A DNA stretch of 64,000 nt from DATJKD01 sp963728295 (GCA_963728295.1 CAVSKB010000011.1:806001-870000), one strand, 5' to 3'. Numbered from the stretch's first letter, positions 1-15,119 are shown. A program made the numbers and translations. The notes: generated by a model from the letters alone, not told the origin.

Positions 1-335
1 TGCGGATGCTGTGGAACGTCGTAACGGGCGACGTTTCGGTCAAGAACCTCAGCGGGCCGATCAACATCGCGGAGTACGCGGGATTCTCGCTGCGCCAGGG
101 CGCGCTCGCGTTCCTGTCTTTCCTCGCCATCGTGAGTGTGAGTCTGTTCGTGCTCAATCTGCTGCCGATTCCGATTCTCGACGGCGGGCAGATCGTGTTC
201 CAGCTCGCGGAGCTTGCCAAGGGCAGTCCGGTGTCAGAGCGCGCGCAGGCCGTCGGCCAGCAGATCGGCCTGGTGCTGCTGCTGGTGCTGATGAGTTTCG
301 CTTTCTACAACGATCTGTCGCGCTTGTTCAGCTGA
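1..335 (+). CDS. rseP: RseP site-2 protease, C-terminal part (truncated by window edge)
   Basis: C-terminal ~110 residues of the inner-membrane zinc metalloprotease that cleaves RseA within the membrane to release sigma-E. The reading frame is open from the window edge. Visible features are the LSGPINIAEYAG segment after the PDZ region, a hydrophobic span (LAFLSFLAIVSVSLFVLNLLP) carrying the family motif N-LLPIPILDGG, whose Asp is the third zinc ligand, and a last membrane span (IGLVLLLVLMSFAFYND). The HExxH site lies outside the window. bamA starts 10 bases downstream, the usual rseP-bamA-skp-lpxD order. Its substrate pathway (rpoE-rseABC) is encoded 33 kb downstream. Confidence 0.93.
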   Translation, partial: RMLWNVVTGDVSVKNLSGPINIAEYAGFSLRQGALAFLSFLAIVSVSLFVLNLLPIPILDGGQIVFQLAELAKGSPVSERAQAVGQQIGLVLLLVLMSFAFYNDLSRLFS

Positions 336-345
336 GCCGCCCGCC

Positions 346-2781
346 ATGCGTCTGAAACTGCTGGCCGCGTTACCGGCCCTTTTTGCGGTACCTGCCGTCT
401 TCGCACAGACGGCCGGCGGCGAGTTCACGGTCGGCGACATACGCATCGAGGGGCTGCAGCGCATCTCCGAGGGCACCGTCTTCAACTACCTGCCGGTCAA
501 CATCGGCGACCGCCTCGACCAGCGCCGCATCGAGGAATCCTTGCGTGCGCTGTACGGCACCGGATTCTTCCGCGACGTCGAGCTGCGGCGCGACGGCGGC
601 ACCCTGGTAGTGGCGGTTCGTGAACGGCCATCGATCGAGAGTTTTACGATCACCGGCAACAAGGACATAAAAACCGAGGATCTGGAGAAGTCGCTGCGCG
701 ACGTCGGGCTCGCACGCGGCAAGACCTTCAACCAGTCGACGCTCGACGAGGTCGAGCGTTTTCTCACCGACCAGTACTACTCGCGGGGCAAGTACGCCGT
801 CCGGGTGGATACCAAGATCGAGGAGCTGCCCGACAACCGCGTCAAGATCGCCATAGACGTGGCCGAGGGCAAGCGAGCCCGCATCCGGCAGATCAACGTG
901 GTCGGCAACGAGGCCTTCTCCGACGAGAAACTGACCGACCAGTTCAAGCTCAAGACGCCGAACTGGCTGTCGTGGTACCGGCAGGACGACCGCTACTCGC
1001 GCGAGGAGCTTTCGGGCGACATCGAGAAGCTGCGGTCGTACTACATGGACCGCGGTTACGCCAACTTCGACGTCGAGACGACGCAGGTCGCAATCGCGCC
1101 GGAGAAGGACGACATCTACGTGACGCTCAACGTCAAGGAAGGCGACGTGTATCGCGTCTCGGACGTGAAGATCGCCGGTAACCTGGTGGTGCCGGAGTCG
1201 GACCTGATGAGCCTCGTGCAGGTGCGGCGCGGCGACGTCTACTCACGGAAGATGATCACGCAGACGACCGAGCTGATGGCGCTGCGGCTTGGCCGTGACG
1301 GCTACGCATTCGCCAAGATCGATCCGGTGCCGCAGGAGAACAAGGAAACCAAGGAGATCGCGCTCACATTCGTCGTCGAGCCCGGCAACCGCGCCTACGT
1401 GCGCCACATAAATTTCAAGGGCACGACCTCGATCAACGACGATGTGCTGCGGCGCGAGATGCGGCAGATGGAGGGCGGCTACCTGTCCAATGCCGCCGTC
1501 GAGCGCTCCAAGCAGCGACTCCAGCGCCTGCCCTACATAGAGAAGGTCGAGGTCGAGACGACGCCGGTCGCGGGCACGCCCGACCTGGTCGACGTGGAAT
1601 TCGACATCAAGGAAGGTCTTCCCGGCCAGTTCAGCGCCGGCATCGGCTATTCCGAATCTCAATCGTTCATCCTGAGCGGCAGCTTCGTGCACAGCAATTT
1701 CATGGGCACGGGCAACCGCGTCGCGGCCGAGGTGAACGGCGGGCAGTACAGCAAGATCTTCAGCCTTTCGCACACCGATCCGTACACCACGGTCGACGGC
1801 GTGTCGCGTACCGTGTCGGCGACCTACCGCAAGCTCGACCAGTACACCCAGGCGTCGTCGGACTTCGAGACCGAGACCGGGACGCTGGGGCTCGACTACG
1901 CGTGGCCGATCACCGAGTTCCAGTCGGTCCGGATGGGACTCGTGGCGCAGCGTGCCGATCTGGTCACCGATCCGAACTCGAGCGCGCGGGAGGCGGTCGA
2001 CTGGGTGCAGAACAACGGCAATACCTACATAGAAATCGCCGAGGTGGGCAATCCACCGATCGGATTCCCATTCTTCGGCACCAAGTTCGACACCTTCGAG
2101 CTCACGGCCGGCTGGAGCTTCGATTCACGCAACCGGGCGTTGTTCGCGGATCGTGGCGCGCGGCACCGGCTTGGCGCCAGCTACACCCTGCCCGGCAGCG
2201 ACGTCGAGTACTTCTCTGTCAGCTACGACTACCTGCAGTTCATCCCGATCAACCGCCATTTCACGATCATGTGGAATACGGAGATCGGATACGGCGACGC
2301 GCTCGGCGACACGACCGCGCTGCCGCCCTTCCGCAACTATTTCGCCGGCGGCCCCGAGACCGTGCGCGGCTACGAGGAGAGCCGCCTGGGACCGAAGGAC
2401 TCGTTCGGCAACCCGTACGGCGGCAACCTGAAGGTGATCAACCAGCTCGAGCTGCTGCTGCCGATACCCGAGAAGTGGCGCAATGCTGCTCGTTTCAGCA
2501 TCTTCGTCGACGCCGGCAACGTGTTTTCGACCGGCGGCGTGGATTTCGTCGGCATCGACGGGGTCACGCCCGTGGAATACAAGTTCGGGTTTGATAAACT
2601 GCGCGCCTCCACGGGTGTCGCCGTTCAGTGGCTCGCCCCGCTGGGTGTCTTCCGGTTCAGTTATGCGTATCCGCTCAACGACGAGCCGGGCGGGGACGTC
2701 CTCTCCTGCGCGGCTGGCCTCGGATGCGAGTACGGCGACGAGACCGAAGGCTTCCAGTTCTCCATCGGACAGGCTTTCTGA
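346..2781 (+). CDS. bamA: Outer membrane protein assembly factor BamA
   Basis: Omp85-family protein of 811 residues that inserts beta-barrel proteins into the outer membrane. Residues 1-20 are a signal peptide ending VFA. Five POTRA domains follow, beginning near residues 27, 97, 179, 268 and 350, each with a recognisable I-x-G-N/T core. The C-terminal 16-strand barrel covers about 425-811. The invariant loop-6 motif VRGY lies at 673-676, and the protein ends FQFSIGQAF, a typical C-terminal beta-signal with terminal Phe. Length agrees with the family (about 800). The ATG at 346 directly precedes the signal peptide. Co-transcribed with rseP and skp by spacing; intact frame. Confidence 0.97.
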   Translation: MRLKLLAALPALFAVPAVFAQTAGGEFTVGDIRIEGLQRISEGTVFNYLPVNIGDRLDQRRIEESLRALYGTGFFRDVELRRDGGTLVVAVRERPSIESFTITGNKDIKTEDLEKSLRDVGLARGKTFNQSTLDEVERFLTDQYYSRGKYAVRVDTKIEELPDNRVKIAIDVAEGKRARIRQINVVGNEAFSDEKLTDQFKLKTPNWLSWYRQDDRYSREELSGDIEKLRSYYMDRGYANFDVETTQVAIAPEKDDIYVTLNVKEGDVYRVSDVKIAGNLVVPESDLMSLVQVRRGDVYSRKMITQTTELMALRLGRDGYAFAKIDPVPQENKETKEIALTFVVEPGNRAYVRHINFKGTTSINDDVLRREMRQMEGGYLSNAAVERSKQRLQRLPYIEKVEVETTPVAGTPDLVDVEFDIKEGLPGQFSAGIGYSESQSFILSGSFVHSNFMGTGNRVAAEVNGGQYSKIFSLSHTDPYTTVDGVSRTVSATYRKLDQYTQASSDFETETGTLGLDYAWPITEFQSVRMGLVAQRADLVTDPNSSAREAVDWVQNNGNTYIEIAEVGNPPIGFPFFGTKFDTFELTAGWSFDSRNRALFADRGARHRLGASYTLPGSDVEYFSVSYDYLQFIPINRHFTIMWNTEIGYGDALGDTTALPPFRNYFAGGPETVRGYEESRLGPKDSFGNPYGGNLKVINQLELLLPIPEKWRNAARFSIFVDAGNVFSTGGVDFVGIDGVTPVEYKFGFDKLRASTGVAVQWLAPLGVFRFSYAYPLNDEPGGDVLSCAAGLGCEYGDETEGFQFSIGQAF

Positions 2782-2794
2782 GGTGTTTTCCGCA

Positions 2795-3334
2795 ATGCGC
2801 AGCAAATCAGCTTTCTACGCGCTCCTGGCGCTGGCGGCCGCGATGGCGCCGGTGGCAGGCGCCACGGCACAGGCGCAGCTCAAGATCGGCTTCGTCAATG
2901 TCAGCCGTTTGCTCGCAGAAGCGCCACAGGCCCAGGCCGCCTCGGCGGCGCTCGAGAACGAGTTCGCGAGCCGCAGGCGCGATCTGGAGAACCAGCAGAA
3001 GGAACTCAAGACCCGCGAGGAGAAGCTGCAGAAGGACGGCGCGGTGATGGCCGAGAACGAGCGCCGCAACGCGGAGAAGGCGCTGCGCGACGGCCAGCGC
3101 GAGCTCGCGCGCAAGCAGAACGAGTTCCTCGAAGACCTGAATGTCCGCCGTAACGAGGCGCTCGGGCAGCTGCAGCGCGCGGTAGTCCAGGAAATCCAGG
3201 CCTACGCGAAGACCGCCGGCTTCGACATGGTCGTGGCCGATGCGCTGTACGCCAGCCCGGCGCTCGACATCACCACGCAGGTGCTGACCGCGCTGCAATC
3301 GCGCAACAAGGCCCCGGCGCCCGCGAAGCCCTGA
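2795..3334 (+). CDS. skp: Periplasmic chaperone Skp/OmpH
   Basis: Predicted 179-residue periplasmic chaperone that holds unfolded outer-membrane proteins on the way to BamA. The ATG at 2795 is chosen because it starts a signal peptide (MRSKSAFYALLALAAAMAP, cleavage near residues 24-28); the open frame extends upstream into bamA but without meaning. The mature N terminus has the family strand LKIGFVNVSRLLAEAP. Residues about 45-115 are a highly charged alpha-helical coiled coil rich in E, K, R and Q, matching the tentacle helices. The C terminus contains the conserved strand GFDMVVADALYAS. It lies 13 bases after bamA and before lpxD. Confidence 0.92.
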   Translation: MRSKSAFYALLALAAAMAPVAGATAQAQLKIGFVNVSRLLAEAPQAQAASAALENEFASRRRDLENQQKELKTREEKLQKDGAVMAENERRNAEKALRDGQRELARKQNEFLEDLNVRRNEALGQLQRAVVQEIQAYAKTAGFDMVVADALYASPALDITTQVLTALQSRNKAPAPAKP

Positions 3335-3353
3335 CGCGGCTGGGGGTCCGCAG

Positions 3354-4382
3354 GTGCGGCTCGCGGAACTGGCCGTACGATTCGGCTGCGAGCTGCGCGG
3401 CGACCCCGACGCCGAGGTCGACCACGTCGCGACGCTTCAGGACGCCGCCGCCGGGTCGCTTGCGTTCCTGGCGAACCCGCGCTACCGGCGGCATCTCGCT
3501 GCGACCCGCGCAACCGCGGTGGTCCTGGATGCGTCGCTGGCCGATGAGTGCCCAGTCGCGGCGCTGGTTCATCCGAATCCCTACGCCACCTACGCGCGGA
3601 TTGCGACCCTGCTGCATCCGCCCGCAGCCTTCGCCACCGGTGTGCACACGGCAGCAGTCGTCGAGCCCGGTGCTGCCGTCGATTCCAGTGCCTGGATCGG
3701 CGCCGGCTGCTTCGTGGCGGCCGGGGCGCGCATCGCGGCGCGGGTGTTCCTGGGACCGGGGTGCATAGTTCTCGCCGGCGCGACCGTCGCCGAGGACACG
3801 CGTCTCGTCGCGAAGGTGGTGCTGTGCGACGACGTGCGCATCGGTGCGCGCTGCCTGCTCCATCCGGGAAGCGTGATCGGCGCCGACGGCTTTGGCCACG
3901 CGCCCGACGCCGGGCGCTACGTAAAGGTGCCGCAGCTCGGCAGTGTCGTGATCGGCGACGACGTCGAGATCGGAGCGAACACGACGGTGGACCGCGGGAC
4001 GATCGGGGACACCGTGATCGAAGAGGGCGTCAGGATCGACAACCACGTGCAGATCGGGCACAACGTGCGCGTCGGCGCGCACACGGTGATCGCAGGCTGC
4101 ACGGGGATCTCCGGCAGTACATCGGTTGGCCGCCGCTGCATGATCGGCGGGATGGTGGGTATCGTCGGGCACCTCACGATCTGCGACGACGTCGTGGTCA
4201 CCGGCAAGACGATGGTGTCGAGCTCGATACACCAGCCGGGCATGTATTCGGGTACGCTCCACGCGCAGGAGACGCGACGGTTCCGGCGCAACGCGGCGCG
4301 GTTCCAGAAGCTCGACGAGCTCGCGAAACGAGTGCGACGCCTGGAGAGCGGCGACGGGGAGGGCGACGATGACGACGGCTGA
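3354..4382 (+). CDS. lpxD: UDP-3-O-acylglucosamine N-acyltransferase LpxD
   Basis: Third lipid A enzyme, transferring a 3-hydroxyacyl chain from ACP to the 2-amino group of UDP-3-O-acylglucosamine in the cytoplasm. 342 residues from a GTG start at 3354. An N-terminal uridine-binding domain (1-100, with SLAFLANPRY) is followed by left-handed parallel beta-helix hexapeptide repeats (about 105-300) with the motif GSVIGADGFGHAPDAGRY and the catalytic-region His in HVQIGHNV. The C-terminal helix is charged and ends in an acidic run (GDGEGDDDDG). It overlaps the ATG of fabZ by 14 bases, indicating translational coupling. Confidence 0.96.
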   Translation: MRLAELAVRFGCELRGDPDAEVDHVATLQDAAAGSLAFLANPRYRRHLAATRATAVVLDASLADECPVAALVHPNPYATYARIATLLHPPAAFATGVHTAAVVEPGAAVDSSAWIGAGCFVAAGARIAARVFLGPGCIVLAGATVAEDTRLVAKVVLCDDVRIGARCLLHPGSVIGADGFGHAPDAGRYVKVPQLGSVVIGDDVEIGANTTVDRGTIGDTVIEEGVRIDNHVQIGHNVRVGAHTVIAGCTGISGSTSVGRRCMIGGMVGIVGHLTICDDVVVTGKTMVSSSIHQPGMYSGTLHAQETRRFRRNAARFQKLDELAKRVRRLESGDGEGDDDDG

Positions 4383-4822
4383 GGGCAGCGGCTTCGGCAT
4401 GGACGAGATCATGCGGCGGCTGCCGCATCGCTACCCGTTCCTGCTCGTCGACCGCGTGCTCGAATGCGTGTCCGGAGAGCGCATCACTTCCGTCAAGAAC
4501 GTCAGCGCAAACGAGCAGTTCTTCATCGGTCATTTTCCCGGCCGCCCGGTCATGCCCGGTGTGTTGATCCTCGAGGCGCTGGCGCAGACGGCCGGCATCC
4601 TGTGCTTCGTCACGGCGGGGATCTATCCGGACGAGAACGTGCGTTTCTACTTTGCCGGCATCGACAAGGTGCGGTTCCGGCGTCCGGTGCTGCCCGGCGA
4701 CCAGCTGGTGCTCAAGGCGACGCTCGACGCGTCGGATCCGCACGATCTGGAAGTTCGCCACGGTCGCGGAGGTGGAAGGCCAGGAGGCGTGCAGCGCCGA
4801 GCTCATGGTGATGCCGGGATGA
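4369..4822 (+). CDS. fabZ: 3-hydroxyacyl-ACP dehydratase FabZ (one frame break)
   Basis: Dehydrates 3-hydroxyacyl-ACP in fatty acid elongation, competing with lipid A synthesis for the same precursor. The hot-dog fold motifs are present: LPHRYPFLLVDRV, the active-site His in IGHFPGRPVMPGV, and the Glu in LILEALAQTAG. At about 4729 the frame shifts by +1. Removing one G restores LDRRIRTIWKFATVAEVEGQ and a normal end (MVMPG, stop 4820-4822), giving 150 residues, the usual length. Because of the extra base the reading frame appears fused to lpxA, which is an artefact. The true stop overlaps the lpxA ATG (ATGA). Confidence 0.9.
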
Positions 4823-5604
4823 GCGTCCGGGTGTCGATACATCCGACGGCGCTGGTCTCGCCGCAGGCCATGCTCGCGGAGGACGTCGAGGTCGGCCCCT
4901 ATTCTGTGATCGGTGAGGGCGTCGAGATCGGGGCGCGGACGCACATCGGTCCGCACGTCGTTATCCAGGGCCCGGCTCAGCTGGGCACGGACAACGCGGT
5001 GTTCCAGTTCGCGTCCGTGGGCAGCGCGCCACAGGACAAGAAATATCGCGGCGAGCCGACGCGGCTCACGATCGGCGACCGGAACGTGATCAGGGAGAAC
5101 GTGACGCTGAACCGCGGTACCGCCAAGGACGAAGGCGTGACGCGCATCGGCAGCGACAATCTGTTCATGGCGTTTTCCCACGTTGCACACGACTGTGTCG
5201 TCGGCGACCAGTGCGTGCTCGCAAACGCCGCGACGCTCGGCGGTCACGTCCAGCTCGGCGACTGGGTCATCATGGGCGGATTTTCGGGAATCCATCAGTT
5301 CTGCAAGGTGGGTGCCCATGCGTTCATCGCGAACAACGCCGCGGTGACTCGCGATGTGCCACCCTACGTGATGGCGGTTGGTCAGCCCGCAACCGCGCAC
5401 AGTGTGAATGCCGAGGGACTGAAGCGTCGCGGCTTCACGCCGCAGCAGATCCGCAACGTCCGCAACGCCTTCCGCGTGCTGTACCGGTCGGGGCTCAAGC
5501 TCGCCGATGCTACGAGGCAGCTCGAGTCGCTTGCGAAGGAGCAGCCCGAGATCCAGGCCATCGTCGAGTTCCTGCCGCTCTCGACGCGCAGTATCCTGCG
5601 TTGA
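4819..5604 (+). CDS. lpxA: Acyl-ACP--UDP-N-acetylglucosamine O-acyltransferase LpxA
   Basis: First committed lipid A step, 3-O-acylation of UDP-GlcNAc. 261 residues, like the E. coli enzyme (262). The ATG at 4819 starts SVRVSIHPTALVSPQA, the canonical N terminus before the beta-helix. Hexapeptide repeats cover about 1-185, with the active-site region NLFMAFSHVAHDCVVGD, whose second His is the expected general base. The C-terminal helical domain includes GLKRRGFTPQQIRNVRNAFR. It sits between fabZ and lpxB with 4-nt overlaps on both sides (ATGA, TTGA), so the four genes are very likely one translationally coupled unit. Confidence 0.97.
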   Translation: MSVRVSIHPTALVSPQAMLAEDVEVGPYSVIGEGVEIGARTHIGPHVVIQGPAQLGTDNAVFQFASVGSAPQDKKYRGEPTRLTIGDRNVIRENVTLNRGTAKDEGVTRIGSDNLFMAFSHVAHDCVVGDQCVLANAATLGGHVQLGDWVIMGGFSGIHQFCKVGAHAFIANNAAVTRDVPPYVMAVGQPATAHSVNAEGLKRRGFTPQQIRNVRNAFRVLYRSGLKLADATRQLESLAKEQPEIQAIVEFLPLSTRSILR

Positions 5605-6782
5605 GCGCGCTCGGCGTCGCGCCGAGGCGGCATGCGTTCGGGCTGGTGGCCGGGGAGGCATCAGGCGACAACCTGGGCGCGGCGCTCGTGACCGAGCTCG
5701 CGCAGCGCGCCCCGGGGTCGCGCTATTTCGGGATCGCCGGACCGCGGATGACTGCGGCCGGCTGCGAAGCGTGGCAGAGCTCGGAGGCGCTCGCAGTCAT
5801 GGGTCTTGCCGAGGTCCTGCGCCACCTGCCGCGGCTGATCGGGCTGCGTCGCGGACTCGTGCGCCGCCTGCTCGAGGAGCGGCCGGACGCCTACGTCGGC
5901 ATCGACGCGCCCGAGTTCAATCTCGGCGTCGCCGCCCGTCTCAAGGCTTCGGGTATTCCGACCGTCCAGTATGTGAGTCCGCAGGTCTGGGCATGGCGAC
6001 AGGGGCGCGTGCGAACCATCGGGCGCGCGGTGGACCTCGTGCTGTGCCTGCTGCCGTTCGAGACGCGCTTCTATAGCGAGCACGGCGTTCGCGCGGTGTT
6101 CGTGGGGCACCCACTGGCGGACCAGATCCCGATGGTGAGCGATGCGAACGAGGCGCGCATGCATCTCGGCGTGCCCGGCGGTGCGTCCGTGCTCGCCGTG
6201 CTTCCGGGCAGCCGCAGGTCGGAGGTTGGTCGTCTTGGCTCGCCGTTTGCGGCCACCATCGCCTGGCTCGCACGCGAGCGTCCGGGTCTCGTCTTTCTCG
6301 CCGCGATGGCAAATCCTGAGGCCCGCGCCGCCTTCGCGGCGGCCCTGGCGCGCGACGCCCCGGGGGTCCAGGTGCACCTGGTGGATGGCCGCGCGCATGA
6401 GGTGATGGCGGCCAGCGATGCCGTGTTGCTCGCTTCCGGTACCGCGACACTCGAATGCGCCCTGGTCAAGCGACCGATGGTGGTCTGTTACCGCATGGCG
6501 CCGCTCACGAGCTGGCTGCTGCGCGAGTTCGGCCTGGTCAAGACTCGGCATTTCTCGCAGCCAAACCTGCTTGCGGATCGGGCCCTGGTGCCCGAGTTCT
6601 TCCAGCAACAGGTGCGGGCCGACATACTCGGACCCGCCGTGCTGGGGCAGCTCGAGCGCACCGATCGCGCGGAGCTGACGGCGGCGTTCCGGGAAATCCA
6701 CGAGCGCCTGCGCCGCAACGCGAGTGCACGCGCGGCGGATGCGATTCTCGAGCTGCTGCCGGCACGGGGCGGCGCGCCGTGA
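5601..6782 (+). CDS. lpxB: Lipid-A-disaccharide synthase LpxB
   Basis: Glycosyltransferase family 19 enzyme that joins 2,3-diacylglucosamine-1-phosphate and its UDP derivative into the lipid A disaccharide at the inner membrane. From a TTG at 5601 that overlaps the lpxA stop (TTGA) it is 393 residues; no in-frame ATG or GTG lies between that point and the first conserved block. Motifs: FGLVAGEASGDNLGAAL at the N terminus, YVGIDAPEFN, YVSPQVWAWRQGR, and the C-terminal donor-site region LLASGTATLECALVKRPMVV plus NLLADRALVPEF(F)Q. A GTGA overlap links it to rnhB. Confidence 0.95.
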   Translation: MSALGVAPRRHAFGLVAGEASGDNLGAALVTELAQRAPGSRYFGIAGPRMTAAGCEAWQSSEALAVMGLAEVLRHLPRLIGLRRGLVRRLLEERPDAYVGIDAPEFNLGVAARLKASGIPTVQYVSPQVWAWRQGRVRTIGRAVDLVLCLLPFETRFYSEHGVRAVFVGHPLADQIPMVSDANEARMHLGVPGGASVLAVLPGSRRSEVGRLGSPFAATIAWLARERPGLVFLAAMANPEARAAFAAALARDAPGVQVHLVDGRAHEVMAASDAVLLASGTATLECALVKRPMVVCYRMAPLTSWLLREFGLVKTRHFSQPNLLADRALVPEFFQQQVRADILGPAVLGQLERTDRAELTAAFREIHERLRRNASARAADAILELLPARGGAP

Positions 6783-7378
6783 GGCGACGAACATTGTTGC
6801 GGCTGACCGCCGGAGTCGACGAGGCCGGGCGGGGGCCGCTCGCGGGGCCCGTGGTTGCGGCCGCGGTGATCCTTGTACCCGGGACTCGTGTCAGGGGGCT
6901 CGCGGACTCGAAGCTGCTTGCGGCCCCGGTCCGCGAGCGACTGGCGCGCGTGATCCGCGCACGCAGCCTTTGCTTCGGCGTGGGCTGGGCGGATGCAGCC
7001 GAGGTTGATGCGCTCAATATCCTGCAGGCGACACTGCTGGCAATGCGGCGCGCGCTGCTCGCACTGCCGACGCCGCCCGTGCACGTAGTCGTAGACGGTG
7101 ACCGCTGCCCGAGCGTATCCGCTCTCACCTTCGAATGTTCGATCGAGGCAGTGGTGCGCGGCGACGGTTGCGTCGCGAGCGTCAGCGCCGCGTCGATCCT
7201 GGCCAAGGTGACCCGCGATGCGTTCATGCGTGGCCTCGACGATCGATATCCCGGCTATGGACTCGCGCAACACAAGGGATACGGGACGCCCGAGCATCTC
7301 GAGGCGCTGCGGCGGCTCGGTCCCTCGCCGGTGCATCGGCGCTCGTTCGCGCCGGTACAATCCGAGTTCGATTTCTGA
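6779..7378 (+). CDS. rnhB: Ribonuclease HII
   Basis: Removes ribonucleotides and RNA primers from RNA/DNA hybrids. 199 residues from a GTG at 6779 that overlaps the lpxB stop. The catalytic acidic residues are visible: Asp-Glu in GVDEAGRGPLAGPV, Asp in VVDGDRCP, and Asp in SILAKVTRDAFM. The C-terminal YPGYGLAQHKGYGT and HRRSFAPV blocks are typical of the family. The lpxB-rnhB-dnaE order is common in Gammaproteobacteria. The dnaE ATG follows 9 bases after its stop. Confidence 0.95.
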   Translation: MRRRTLLRLTAGVDEAGRGPLAGPVVAAAVILVPGTRVRGLADSKLLAAPVRERLARVIRARSLCFGVGWADAAEVDALNILQATLLAMRRALLALPTPPVHVVVDGDRCPSVSALTFECSIEAVVRGDGCVASVSAASILAKVTRDAFMRGLDDRYPGYGLAQHKGYGTPEHLEALRRLGPSPVHRRSFAPVQSEFDF

Positions 7379-7387
7379 GTAGGGTCG

Positions 7388-10941
<3,554 letters not shown>

Positions 10942-11001
10942 GTCGACCCGGCGCCCGCAGGGATTTGCGCGCCCACGGCGCCTCCGGCATTCTCCGCGGC
11001 C

Positions 11002-11966
11002 ATGCCGCTTAGTTTCCTCGAATTCGAGCAGCCGATCGCCGAGCTCGAGGCGAAGATCGACGAGCTCAAATTCGTCTCCTCCGATGCCGAGGTCAACATC
11101 GGCGAGGAGATCGCGCGGCTGCGCGCGAAGAGCCGCGCGCTCACGACCAGCATCTTCGCGAACCTGACGCCCTGGCAGATGGCACAGCTCGCGCGGCACC
11201 CGCAGCGCCCCTATACCCTCGACTACGCCGCCACGATCTTCGACGAATTCCAGGAGCTGCACGGCGACCGGATGTATGCCGACGACCTGGCGATCGTCGG
11301 CGGTCTCGCGCGGCTCGACGGACGATCGGTGATGCTGATCGGGCATCAGAAGGGACGCGACACGAAGGAGCGCGTGCGCCGCAACTACGGCATGCCCAAG
11401 CCGGAGGGATATCGCAAGGCGCTGCGGCTCATGAAGACCGCGGAGCGCTTCGGGCTGCCGATCGTCACGCTGATCGATACACCGGGCGCGTATCCCGGGG
11501 TCGGCTCGGAGGAGCGCAACCAGAGCGAGGCGATCGCGCGCAACCTGTTCGAGATGGCGCGGCTCGCGTGTGCCCGATCATATCGGCCGTAATCGGCGAA
11601 GGCGGCTCGGGCGGCGCGCTCGCGATCGGCGTCTGCGACCGCCTGCTGATGCTGCAGTACTCCGTGTATTCGGTGATCTCGCCCGAGGGCTGCGCCTCGA
11701 TCCTCTGGAAGAGCGCAGACAAGAAGGAACTCGCGGCCGAGGCGATGGGCATCACCGCGGACCGGATCGCCAAGCTCGGCCTCGTCGACGAGGTGCTGCG
11801 CGAGCCGCTGGGCGGCGCGCATCGCGACCCGCAGACGATGGCGGAAGATCTCAAGGCCGCGCTGCTGCGACATCTGGACGCTCTGGGGGCGCAGGGCACC
11901 GCGGACCTGCTCGCGACGCGGCATGCACGCCTGCGCGCGCAGGGCGTCTACCAGTCGGGCGGATGA
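11002..11966 (+). CDS. accA: Acetyl-CoA carboxylase carboxyltransferase subunit alpha AccA (one frame break)
   Basis: Alpha subunit of the carboxyltransferase that makes malonyl-CoA, the first step of fatty acid synthesis. The N terminus MPLSFLEFEQPIAELEAKI is typical. Core motifs are RPYTLDYAATIFDEFQELHGDR, IGHQKGRDTKERVRRNYGMP and, after the break, GEGGSGGALAIGVCDRLLM. Near 11564 the frame shifts by -1 (one base missing, between ARL and RVCPIISAV). Correction gives 321 residues, the usual size (319 in E. coli). One of only three -1 events in the window. The stop overlaps the tilS ATG. Confidence 0.92.
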
Positions 11967-13431
11967 GTTGCCTGCGGGCGCGGACCCGCGAGGCGCGCGC
12001 AGTGCAACCAGCGGGACCCGCAAGCGAGACCTTCGAGCCTGCGCTGGTCGCGGGCCGGATCGACGGGCTGCTCCGGGGCTTGGCGCGGCCGGCCACGGGT
12101 CTTTGTGTCGCCTACTCGGGTGGCCTCGACTCTACGGTGCTCCTGCACGCGCTGGCGATGCTGCCCGATCCGGCATCGCGGCCGCGGCTGCGCGCCGTGC
12201 ACGTCGACCATGGACTGAATCCGCAATCGCCGCATTGGTCGCGTCATTGCGCAAGTGTCGCCGCGGCGCTGGCAATCGACTGCCGACGGCTCACCGTCGA
12301 TGCTCGCGCCCCGCGCGGTGCGAGCCCTGAAGCCTGGGCACGCACTGCGCGGCGGGCGGCGATCGCCGCCGAGCTCGCGTCCGGCGAAGTGCTCCTGACC
12401 GCGCATCATGCCGACGACCAGCTGGAAACCGTGCTGCTGCAGCTGCTGCGCGGCGGTGGACCCGCCGGAATCGCCGGCATGCCGCGGCTCGCACCGTTCG
12501 GGCGGGGCTGGCAGGCGCGCCCGTTGCTCGACTTCACACGTGATTCCCTGCATCGCTGGGCAATCGCCACCGGGCTCCACTGGGTCGAGGATCCAACGAA
12601 TCTCGAGCTGAGGTTCGATCGCAACTACCTGCGTCACTCGGTGCTGTCCGCCGTGCGTGCGCGCTGGCCGCAGGCGGCGCGCACGGTCGGCCAGGCCGCC
12701 GTTCTGACCGCGGAGACCGTGCAGCTCGCGGCGGTCCTCGCTGAATCCGACCTCGCCAGGGTCCGCGAGGGGCTGACCCTGCCGATCGCAGCGCTCGCGG
12801 CGCTGCCCGAAGCGCGGCAACGCGCGGTACTGCGCGCGTGGCTCGCGGGCCAGCGATCTGCCGCTGCCTTCGGTGGGCGCACTTCTGGCGCTGCGCCGGG
12901 ACCTGTGGCGCGCGGCGGACGACCGTGTTCCCTGCGCTCGCTGGCAGGATGTGCGCGTTTATCGTTACCGGGGGCGGCTGTATGCCGAGCGGGCGCGTCC
13001 GCCGCCCGTCGCCGAGCGACTGCAGCTTGTCGGGCGAAGGTGTGGCGCTGCCGGTAGGCGGGCGTCTGGAGCTCAGGGCGACCAACGGACGGGGCCTGAG
13101 CCGCGTCCGCCTTCCGGCGCAGCTCGAGCTTCGCCCGCGCCGTGGCGGCGAGTCCTTCCATCCGATGCAGCGCGAGCATCGCAGACCGCTCCGCAAGTGG
13201 CTCCAGGAACGCGGCGTCTTGCCGTGGCTGCGCGACCACGTGCCGCTTCTCTATGCAGGTGAGGAGCTGGTCTGCATCGCCGATCTCGCCTGCGGCGCCG
13301 AGTATGCCGCGCGCGAGGGCGAGGATTCGTGGGAGGTCTGCTGGCGGGACCGGCCGGTTTTGACCGAGGCCGAGGCGCTCCGGTCCACCTGGACCGACGA
13401 GGAGCGGGCACGCCGAGCGCGTTTCGACTAA
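11963..13431 (+). CDS. tilS: tRNA(Ile)-lysidine synthase TilS (two frame breaks)
   Basis: ATP-dependent ligase that converts C34 of the CAU anticodon of tRNA-Ile2 to lysidine. The PP-loop motif is present as CVAYSGGLDSTVLLHAL, followed by AVHVDHGLNPQS, LLTAHHADDQLETVLLQLLRGG and the PLLDFTRDSL, WVEDPTN and RNYLRHSVL blocks. Frame breaks of +1 occur near 12850 (before DLPLPSVGALLALRRD) and near 13030 (before GVALPVGGRLELR). The C-terminal TilS domain then reads KWLQERGVLPWLRDHVPLLY. Corrected length is 488 residues, slightly long for the family because of an Arg-rich N-terminal extension. The ATG at 11963 overlaps the accA stop; a later start before the PP-loop is possible. Confidence 0.9.
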
Positions 13432-13472
13432 ACTGTCGTCCCGTCGTACGTATCCTGCGGCGGTGCTTCCCA

Positions 13473-15115
<1,643 letters not shown>

Positions 15116-15119
<4 letters not shown>

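Noticed and set aside
4369..5604. A single 411-residue FabZ-LpxA fusion protein
   Set aside because: The fusion arises from one extra base near 4729. The other frame continues the FabZ C terminus to a normal stop that overlaps the lpxA ATG.
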